A stretch of DNA of 61,845 nt from Cyanobacteriota bacterium (GTDB taxonomy: Bacteria; Cyanobacteriota; Cyanobacteriia; PCC-6307; Cyanobiaceae), in NCBI GenBank assembly GCA_026389265.1, contig JAPLIE010000081.1, positions 1-61,845 on the forward strand, given 5' to 3'. This document shows, one piece after another, positions 53,400 through 60,274 of the stretch. Numbering within the stretch: the stretch's first letter is position 1; each line of letters starts with the position of its first letter. The notes below the pieces were generated by a model. That model had not been told where the DNA came from and made no database searches. It saw nothing but the letters and a program-made list of their open reading frames with translations. The translations under genes and the position numbers were made by a program.

Positions 53400-53551
53400 T
53401 GGATTAGGAAGGGCCAATGAATTGTGGGTCGTTCACACAAGTGGGGGAACCATCTGGGGGCACAGGACATTCTCTTGGTGAGTAGTTGTCCTTGCCAGCC
53501 GAATCCCCCGCCTCCATCATCGAAATCTGACGTCTCCCTCAGAGCCCACCA

Positions 53552-53818
53552 TCAGGCCAGCTCTCGGGGCCGGTAGCTGTTCAGCCAACAGGCCCGCAGC
53601 CTCAGCGGCCAGGGGACTGCCGGCAGGCCTCGCGGCCGTCTCCAGCGCCGACGCCACGGCCGGATCCACCACCAATGCAGCTGCTGAGCCAGCTCCAGCG
53701 GCAGGCGCGCGAGCGGAGCCGGGCTGAAACGCCGCCAGATCCCCTGCTCGCCACACCAGAACCAGGGAGGTGGGGTTTGAACAGCGAAGACAAAACGCTG
53801 CAGGCCATTCGTGAGCAT
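53552..53818 (-). pseudogene. N-terminal fragment of a second ATP-grasp-like gene copy
   Basis: The frame MLTNGLQRFVFAVQTPPPWF, then LARLPLELAQQLHWWWIRPW and LRACWLNSYRPRELA, aligns with the first part of the broken gene at 49143 (QQLHWW and L-A-CWLN-x-x-x-x-E-x near identical). The rest of the gene is missing. It lies on the opposite strand, so the two are inverted relative to each other. Confidence 0.5.
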
Positions 53819-54085
53819 TGATGAGGTCAAAGACTTCTGAGGCTGCCCTCTGGGGGGGGGCCTACTGTCGTGAACAGTGCTCCGGGCGCTGCAGAATTTA
53901 TTTTACGGGCCGAAATGAATGGGTGCTCGTCATCGATCGGACTGCGGTAGCCGAGCTGCGGTAGCCTAGCGCTGCGTGACGACACCTGCCACTTGCCGCC
54001 AGCGCCGGCAGCTCCGACCACAACTGAAAACTACCGGACCTGAACACAAACACGGCAGGCGTTGGAGTACAATTGGGACGTCAAA

Positions 54086-54391
54086 ATGAGCCCCTTGCCG
54101 ATCGCCCCGCCACCCCCTGCGGCGTCGATGGCCAGAGCCAGCATGACCCCGACTGCCAAGGCCGCTTCGGCCAGTGCTCTGGCTGATGGCGATCCGGCCC
54201 TCTTCCTGCGGGCCGTAAGCCGCCATCGGTTGGCCGTGCTGCTTCCCCCCCACGCAGGGTCCCTGCCCAGCTTTGAGGCCCTCTGGCTGGAGCGGGAGAT
54301 GGTGAGCCTCAATGGCCATGCCGTGCTAACCCTGGGCCGCCGCCTGCCTTTCAGCATGGCTGTCTGCATGCGGCCGTTGATGAGTGGATGA
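54086..54391 (+). CDS. Unrecognised protein, first gene of the surface-polysaccharide operon
   Basis: A 101-residue protein from ATG 54086 (MSPLPIAPPPPAASMARASM); an in-frame TTG at 54062 is another option. Pro/Ala-rich start, then LFLRAVSRHRLAVLLPPHAG and LWLEREMVSLNGHAVLTLG. No known family seen; it could be the front part of a longer gene split from the next one, whose ATG overlaps its stop (ATGA). A promoter probably lies in 53819-54085, which has a repeated CTGCGGTAGCC. Confidence 0.45.
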   Translation: MSPLPIAPPPPAASMARASMTPTAKAASASALADGDPALFLRAVSRHRLAVLLPPHAGSLPSFEALWLEREMVSLNGHAVLTLGRRLPFSMAVCMRPLMSG

Positions 54392-54837
54392 ACCTCCATC
54401 ACCTGGTCGACCTGGCTCGCCTGGCGGCGGACCTGCCTGCTGAGCAGCGGCAGCAGCTGCGGCGTTTGAAAACCGTGCGCCTGAGCTGCGCTGCCGCCTA
54501 CGACGCCACGGGCTGCCCTGAGCTGCTGGACTTCACCGATCCTCATCGAGCCGATTGCCGCCGCGCCATCGCCCGCGCCCAGTGGACCCAGGGGCGGCCC
54601 CAGAGGACCACCGCCGATGGGGCCTGGCATCCGGGTCATTGGCTGCGCATCGTGATCCATGGTGCCTGCCTCAGCTCCTACCCGATCGACTGGTTGCGGG
54701 TGGTGGCCCGCTTCAGCCTGGTGCCCGCCGGCTTCAATGATCCGATCAGCGGTCGTGATCGGGGCCTGGCGGGCATGCTGAGGGCCCGCTGGTGCCGGCT
54801 GCGGGTGCGGCTGAGGGAGCATTCATTGCGTGGCTGA
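54388..54837 (+). CDS. Unrecognised protein, second gene of the operon
   Basis: A 149-residue protein from ATG 54388 (MNLHHLVDLARLAADLPAEQ), overlapping the previous stop by four bases and the next gene by eight. It is helical then basic (RLSCAAAYDATGCPELLDFT, HWLRIVIHGACLSSYPIDWL, LRARWCRLRVRLREHSLRG). The tail resembles the membrane-facing part of small sulfotransferase or glycosyltransferase proteins, but I cannot place it. It may form one unit with the previous gene. Confidence 0.45.
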   Translation: MNLHHLVDLARLAADLPAEQRQQLRRLKTVRLSCAAAYDATGCPELLDFTDPHRADCRRAIARAQWTQGRPQRTTADGAWHPGHWLRIVIHGACLSSYPIDWLRVVARFSLVPAGFNDPISGRDRGLAGMLRARWCRLRVRLREHSLRG

Positions 54838-56452
54838 GCGCAACGAACAGCCGCTAGCACGCCATCGCCGCGGGATCGCCGGGGCTGTGGCCGCTCTGCT
54901 GGCGCTGATCTCCACCATCCACTACCTGCAACCCCCCAGTGCCTGGATGCGGCGCGGTGTAGTGCATGTGGCGCCGGATGGATTCGATGGCTTTTTGGGT
55001 CAGTCCCGTCGCTTTGCGGTGCGCACGATCCAGCGCGCCGCCTGGATCGCTGAACCCGGCGAAACCATCCTGATCTGGCCGGGGATCTACCGGGAGAGTG
55101 TGCGGCTGAAGCGGGGCGGCCTTCCAGGGCGGCCCCTGGTGCTTCGCAGCGCCGTACCTGGGCAGGTGGTGATCAGCGGCGGAGCCGTTCCTGGTGTCAT
55201 GAGGTCCTGGCAATGGCGGCCGGTTGGTCCTCGGCTCTGGAGCACCGCGGTGGACTGGCGGGTGCCTGGACTGCGTTGGAACGGTATCGCGGCCTATCGC
55301 GCAGGTTCCCTGGAGCAGCTGCGCCAGATCTGCGCCAGGCCCGGCGCCTGGCCGGCCTTCAGCTCGGCCGAGCGCAGGCTGTGGCTATGCCTGCCCGGGG
55401 GCGAATCGCCCAGGCTCGAGCAGCTGGAGGTGCGCCGGCCGATGCCCGTTCGCACCCGTTCCGGGGGCCATCAGGTGGCGAGCCTGTGGATCGAAGCGCC
55501 CTACGTGGAGGTGAGGGATCTGCGCTTTGATTTCGTGGTGATGGCGGCGATTCAGCTCTGGAATGCCGATCACGTGCTGATCGAGAACAATCACTTTGAC
55601 AGTGCTGATGTGGCCATCAACGACAATGCCTCACTGAAGCCGCCGCAGGCGATCCGGATCCGCCACAACCTGAGCAGTTGCTATCCGCTGTTCGAATGGA
55701 ACCGTTACGGCTGGCTGAGCTGGCAGGAGCTCTATGGTTATTCCAACTGCACGCTGGTCTGGCTGCGGGGACAAGACATCGAGCTGGATCACAACATCAT
55801 TCTTCAAGCCGGCGACGGCATCAAGCTCAGTCCGGAAGGCGGCAGCAACAGGGCGCAGCACAATCTGATCGTTGAGACCACCGATGATGCTTTTGAGTTT
55901 GATGGTGCAGCGCGTCATTTCAGGGTTGACAACAATCTGATCATCAATCCCTTTGTCGCTTTCGCCATCAGCCCGGTTTCCACCGGGCCGTTGACGATCA
56001 GCGACAACATTGTGCTGATTCCTCCCCGACCTGGAAAGGTTGGCTACGGCGTCCTCTTGAAACTGATGGGTGGCCCTAGCCGCCATGTCACGTTGCAACG
56101 CAATTCTTATCTGGGTTACAGCCTCGGCAACGGCGCACCCGACTCACCGCTCACCGATCTGCGCATCGAAGCCAATGGCTTTGCCCTGCTCAACCCACGT
56201 GATCACGGCCTGGCCCAGGCCGATCAGATCCAGTGGCGGGCGAATCGCTACGAGATCATCTCCTTTCCCCGCTGGCGCCAGGGGCTATGGGATGGCTCGA
56301 TCCTCAACGCTGTCGGCGGGCGGCCTAGGTCATTGGGCCCCGTAGGTCCGGCCTGGATGGATCTGCAGCGCGACCCGGCCGCCGCCCCGCTGCGCCGGTA
56401 TTGGGGCAGCCCCTGGCTCATCTGGCCACGAGAGGGGGGGATCCGACCGTGA
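54830..56452 (+). CDS. Membrane-anchored right-handed beta-helix protein
   Basis: A 540-residue protein with a GTG start at 54830. One N-terminal helix (GIAGAVAALLALISTIHYLQ) anchors it, and the rest is a parallel beta-helix: VRTIQRAAWIAEPGETILIW, then VEVRDLRFDFVVMAAIQLW, VLIENNHFDSADVAI, IELDHNIILQAGDGIKLSPE and HNLIVETTDDAFEFDGAARH. The N-term Asp-Gly repeats fit polysaccharide lyases or C5-epimerases (PL6/AlgG-like), but catalytic residues are not assigned. It overlaps both neighbours and likely modifies or trims an extracellular polysaccharide. Confidence 0.8.
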   Translation: MAERNEQPLARHRRGIAGAVAALLALISTIHYLQPPSAWMRRGVVHVAPDGFDGFLGQSRRFAVRTIQRAAWIAEPGETILIWPGIYRESVRLKRGGLPGRPLVLRSAVPGQVVISGGAVPGVMRSWQWRPVGPRLWSTAVDWRVPGLRWNGIAAYRAGSLEQLRQICARPGAWPAFSSAERRLWLCLPGGESPRLEQLEVRRPMPVRTRSGGHQVASLWIEAPYVEVRDLRFDFVVMAAIQLWNADHVLIENNHFDSADVAINDNASLKPPQAIRIRHNLSSCYPLFEWNRYGWLSWQELYGYSNCTLVWLRGQDIELDHNIILQAGDGIKLSPEGGSNRAQHNLIVETTDDAFEFDGAARHFRVDNNLIINPFVAFAISPVSTGPLTISDNIVLIPPRPGKVGYGVLLKLMGGPSRHVTLQRNSYLGYSLGNGAPDSPLTDLRIEANGFALLNPRDHGLAQADQIQWRANRYEIISFPRWRQGLWDGSILNAVGGRPRSLGPVGPAWMDLQRDPAAAPLRRYWGSPWLIWPREGGIRP

Positions 56453-58362
56453 CGGCGCCGGCTTGGGGGAACGGAGCACCCAGGCGATGGACTGCGGCTT
56501 TCGCAGCCGGAGCTGCCGCTCTCCTGGCGGCGCAACTGGTGGCGCTCCTCTTGAACCTGCTGCTCGCGCGGATCAGTGTCGATCAGCCGCTGGAGAGCCG
56601 TGAGCTGATCGACTGGGGCTGGCGCTGGGGCGGCGTGCTCGCGGTGGCCCTGGCCACCGGGGCTGGCTTGGGGGGAAGGCCGCCGGCCGGTCCCCGATCC
56701 TCCGCCCGGGTGGCGGCAACCATCGCCGCGCTGACTGTTTTGATCTGCCTGGTGGCCATGGGCTTGGCGGTGGCTGCCGTTCGCCTGGGTGTGTGGGGCC
56801 AGGGCTGGGGGCTGCCCAGCCGTTCCACCTACGCCGCCCAGATCGCCGCCCTGCTCGCGGCGCAATGGAGCGGTTTGCCCGGAGCTGCCCTCGGTGCCTG
56901 GCTGCTCTGGCGTGGGCGCCTGAGGGCCACCATGCCCCCCCTGCGGGCCCTCCCCCGCTGCCGGCCCAACCTCGATCGGCTCACGCGGCTGCTGACGCTG
57001 GTGATCGCCGTGGCGGTGATGCTCAATGGCCTGCCCTTCTGGGCCCGCCGGATTGGCCTGCTAGAGCGGCAGGCCTACCGCCAGGATCTCGCCCGCTTTT
57101 GCACAAGCCCGGTGCAGCCCTGGTGGCTGCCGGCCAGCTGCCGCCCCCATCGCATCGACACGACCAGCCCAGAGCGGCGGGTGTGGCGACTTGATCCCGC
57201 GCGTCTCTACCAAATCTCACCGCTGGAGGTGGGGCTCAAGGGGCTTCGCTACGGCGTGATCGTGCTGCTGATGATCGCTTCAGCCTTTCTGCTGATCGCC
57301 CGCTGGTCTCCGCCACCCCAGACGCTCCTGCCCCTGCTGCCCTTGATCGTTTCCACCCTGCTTTCGGCGGCGATCAGCCTGCCGCTTGATGGGGCCGCTT
57401 TCACCCTGCTGAGCGGGATCGGCAGCCTCTGGATTCCCCTGGCGGCGCTGGCGACCTGGCTCACCACCCCCCGGAGGCTCCAGATCCTGGCGGATGGGGC
57501 GGCGAGCTTGGTGGTGCTGCAGCTGCCCTTTCTACTGCTGGAGGCGATGCGGGGGCTGCCGCTGCCGTTCGGCGGAACGGCGGGCCCCTGGCTACCTACC
57601 CGGCTTTCGGGGATCATGAATCAACCCAACACCCTCGGCGGACTGCTGGCGGTGAGCGTGGCGTTCTGCCTGTGCCTCAGCCAGCGCCGCTGGCAACGCT
57701 GGCCTCTGCTGGCCCTGTCTCTCCTGATCGCCATCCTGGCCCGCTCCGGAGGTGGAGTTGCTGGGCTGTCGCTGCTGGCAGCTGGCCAGATTCTCAAGAA
57801 CCGCCGCCCCAGGCCTGGCCAGCTGCTGGCCCTTCTTCTGGCATTCGTGCTGTTCACCGCCGCCCTTCCCAGGCTGTTGGGGCGACCACAGCTGCTCGAC
57901 TCCCCCGCCGGGCGGCTGCGCACCGTGCGGATCTGGCTGCATGCTCCCCATACCCCGCAGGAATGGCTGCTGGGCTATGGACTGGCCAGACAAAGCAGTC
58001 AGAGTGCAACCATCAGCCCGTCGATGAGCCAAGCCCCGCCGAAACGGGGGCCTGATCCCGATGGCATGCCGCTGTTGCTGCTGGCCCAGGGGGGCCTGCT
58101 GGCCCTGGTTGCCTTCTATGGCTTGCTGGCCTGGTGCTTTGTTCAGGATCCACCGCTTCGCCTGTTCTGGTTTGTGCTGGTCATCACCAGCCTCAGCTTG
58201 AGGGTCACCGAGGTGTTCCCCTTCGGGATCTGGATGGCGGTAGCTGCTTCGCGCTCCCTGGGGCTGAACAGCCGCCCCGGCCCTCGCTGGATCAGCTGGC
58301 CGCGCCGCTTCGCCCTGGGGAAGATTGGAGTCTGTTTCAGGCCGGCGGCGCCCAGGGATTGA
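56449..58362 (+). CDS. O-antigen ligase / polysaccharide polymerase-like membrane protein
   Basis: A 637-residue protein from GTG 56449, overlapping the beta-helix gene stop (GTGA). Twelve or more membrane helices are seen, with a large periplasmic loop. LPTRLSGIMNQPNTLGGLLA and the later WLLGYGLARQSSQSAT with DGMPLLLLAQGGLLALVAFY are typical of the Wzy/WaaL (O-antigen_lig) pattern. Its last 10 codons (RPAAPRD) read through the antisense of a crtH fragment, so the natural C-terminus was probably replaced. It should polymerise or ligate a surface polysaccharide. Confidence 0.8.
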   Translation: MTAPAWGNGAPRRWTAAFAAGAAALLAAQLVALLLNLLLARISVDQPLESRELIDWGWRWGGVLAVALATGAGLGGRPPAGPRSSARVAATIAALTVLICLVAMGLAVAAVRLGVWGQGWGLPSRSTYAAQIAALLAAQWSGLPGAALGAWLLWRGRLRATMPPLRALPRCRPNLDRLTRLLTLVIAVAVMLNGLPFWARRIGLLERQAYRQDLARFCTSPVQPWWLPASCRPHRIDTTSPERRVWRLDPARLYQISPLEVGLKGLRYGVIVLLMIASAFLLIARWSPPPQTLLPLLPLIVSTLLSAAISLPLDGAAFTLLSGIGSLWIPLAALATWLTTPRRLQILADGAASLVVLQLPFLLLEAMRGLPLPFGGTAGPWLPTRLSGIMNQPNTLGGLLAVSVAFCLCLSQRRWQRWPLLALSLLIAILARSGGGVAGLSLLAAGQILKNRRPRPGQLLALLLAFVLFTAALPRLLGRPQLLDSPAGRLRTVRIWLHAPHTPQEWLLGYGLARQSSQSATISPSMSQAPPKRGPDPDGMPLLLLAQGGLLALVAFYGLLAWCFVQDPPLRLFWFVLVITSLSLRVTEVFPFGIWMAVAASRSLGLNSRPGPRWISWPRRFALGKIGVCFRPAAPRD

Positions 58363-58455
58363 GCCCCAGATCAACGCCGATGCGATGGGCGCAGGCGAAG
58401 CCGCTGAAGGCCACGGCGTTATGGCCGCTGATGCCGGTGCGGTTGAAAGGCATGG
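58340..58455 (-). pseudogene. Duplicated 3' fragment of crtH
   Basis: The minus strand reads MPFNRTGISGHNAVAFSGFA then CAHRIGVDLGLNPWAPPA, nearly identical to the CrtH C-terminus at 60275-60440 (NAVAFSGFACAHRIGADLGL, NPWALPV). It lacks 13 residues (LYCVGDSCFPGQG) present in the full gene. It overlaps the 3' end of the polymerase gene on the other strand. It has the same orientation as crtH, so the two form a direct repeat around the sulfotransferase gene. Confidence 0.85.
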
Positions 58456-58551
58456 AGGGCCTGCCGAAGCCGGGTCCGTTCATCGACACCATCTTCCGCC
58501 ATTGAGAGTGATTCCTAGAACACGGCATCAACTGAAATGCCAGCAGCTCCG

Positions 58552-59883
58552 TTAGCCGTTGGCAACGCGAAGCACTACGCGATGGATGACGGCGAAAAGA
58601 TCTAGAACTTCGGACGGGCTCAAGCCGGCGTGAGCTAAAGCACTAAGCTGTTGAGAGATCGGAATGTAATGGGGCATGAAAGCAGAGCCGCCTGCTGAGA
58701 AGTAATCGAAGTAGCCGAGCAGATGATGGCGATGAAAGCGTTCGCAGACGCCGGTTTGACAAGTTGCAGCTTGGCATTCCTCCACAATAGCTTCGTGGAT
58801 TTGTCTGGTAATAGCAATTCGAGAATGACTAGCGCTGCCAAGAAACATGAGCAACAGTAAAGATGCTACTGGCATCGATTCGTCCAGATACAACCCCGAA
58901 GATGCCGGACCTTCTTGAAAAAATTCTACAAGTTTTTCGTAAGCAATTGCAGCCTGTTCACTCGTGAGAAAGTGGAATCGAATAGCCTCATCGCAACAGG
59001 GTTTTGGTTGCAAACTAAGCTTCTCGCCTTCAGGCAGGCGACGATTAATCTTGTCGACAAAAGGTTGCATATTTAGCTTGATCAGCTCGACAGACTGCTT
59101 GGGAAATTTAAAATTTATCGCCGGAAGGCCAGGAAGTCCATTGACCAAGGCGTCGGAAACTTTCCCACCAGCTTCAGCGCCATAAACAGAATTGATCAAT
59201 AGCATTAACTGAAATTCAGCAGCATCTAAGGATCTGTTAACAATTTCGTTCTTGGCAATATGGCAAGCGGCCAAGTCATCTACATTCATGACCCCAAGAA
59301 CTCGAGATCCAATATTACGACCAACAGCTGAGTAGTTCAAGACATTCACCTTAACCTCCAATTCCTCCAAGTCTTCCAGGATTGCCAAGGCTTGGGTTGC
59401 GTGAGACTCCCGAAAATCCTGTTGAACAAGAAAGTCCATAAAACTCATGGCAGCACCATGTCGCTTAACCCACTGCTGATATGTTGAGCAAAACATATCA
59501 AAAGGGTCTCTTATGGTTAGAATAATCTCGAAATCGCAATATTCCTTATAGTTCTCAAATCCCGAGAAAAATTGGTCCATATGCCAAAAGATGATCTCAC
59601 TAGAAAAGATATATGCCTTGTAATCGGATTGCGCTTCCATTGCTTGAGCAACGCAATAATCAAGCCAACCATCAGTTATGCTTTGCGAAGATATATTGCC
59701 CGAACTGATAAACCCTTTCTTGGCATCCTCAAAGCCTGGGGCGAAAGGATAGAGGATATTGGCAGCTTCGAGATCGGCTGTGGCATTAGCCAAGACAGAT
59801 TGTATGCTTGAAGTGCCAGTTTTTCCGTGGCCGATATGGAGATAAATCTTCTTTTTCGGAGAAGTCTTGTTGAGAATATTCAT
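58552..59883 (-). CDS. Sulfotransferase-like protein
   Basis: A 443-residue cytosolic protein. The N-terminus (IYLHIGHGKTGTSSIQSVLA) is the P-loop that binds the 5' phosphosulfate of PAPS in sulfotransferases, and ILTIRDPFDMFCSTYQQW is the later 3'-phosphate motif with Arg and Ser. It probably sulfates a polysaccharide or lipid. Codon use and GC (near 44 percent by eye) are unlike every gene around it, so it looks recently acquired. ATG start at 59883. The polymerase operon lies on the other side, on the opposite strand. Confidence 0.7.
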   Translation of the reverse strand: MNILNKTSPKKKIYLHIGHGKTGTSSIQSVLANATADLEAANILYPFAPGFEDAKKGFISSGNISSQSITDGWLDYCVAQAMEAQSDYKAYIFSSEIIFWHMDQFFSGFENYKEYCDFEIILTIRDPFDMFCSTYQQWVKRHGAAMSFMDFLVQQDFRESHATQALAILEDLEELEVKVNVLNYSAVGRNIGSRVLGVMNVDDLAACHIAKNEIVNRSLDAAEFQLMLLINSVYGAEAGGKVSDALVNGLPGLPAINFKFPKQSVELIKLNMQPFVDKINRRLPEGEKLSLQPKPCCDEAIRFHFLTSEQAAIAYEKLVEFFQEGPASSGLYLDESMPVASLLLLMFLGSASHSRIAITRQIHEAIVEECQAATCQTGVCERFHRHHLLGYFDYFSAGGSAFMPHYIPISQQLSALAHAGLSPSEVLDLFAVIHRVVLRVANG

Positions 59884-60274
59884 GGAATATACGGCGCTAA
59901 GCTTGATCTATTGAGGCGCGTTACCACATCAACAAGCCAGCCGTCAGAAGTCGCGCGAAGCATGCTAAGCCTCCCAGGCTTCACTGTAATTTGGTAGTCG
60001 GTCTGGCAGTCATGCAACTTATAGCGCTAATGGATGCCAATGTGTTCTGGATTGCATTACACTATGTTTTGAACCACGGAGCGAGTGCGTGGCAACATGT
60101 AGCACATCTCCGTCGACTTAGCTGCTCGCTGGGAAACGGCGCTGCCATGAGGGCATCTCCTCCGGCGAACAAGAAGGTCCGACCTCCACGAGCTGTGGTT
60201 GGTGATTCGCAGGATGGATCAAGGTCAGTCAGCAACGCTCCTCAAGGAAGAGCTCGGTGAAGGCGTCTATCGCC
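59884..60274. other. Gene-free stretch between sulfotransferase gene and crtH
   Basis: No convincing gene is seen. The AT-rich first half (to about 60070) matches the composition of the sulfotransferase gene and may hold its promoter; the second half is typical GC-rich sequence. A 89-codon plus-strand frame at 59991 has no family resemblance and loses order after residue 50. Confidence 0.45.

Noticed and set aside
59991-60260. 89-codon plus-strand frame before crtH
   Set aside because: No similarity, no ribosome binding site and it crosses a sharp change in base composition.
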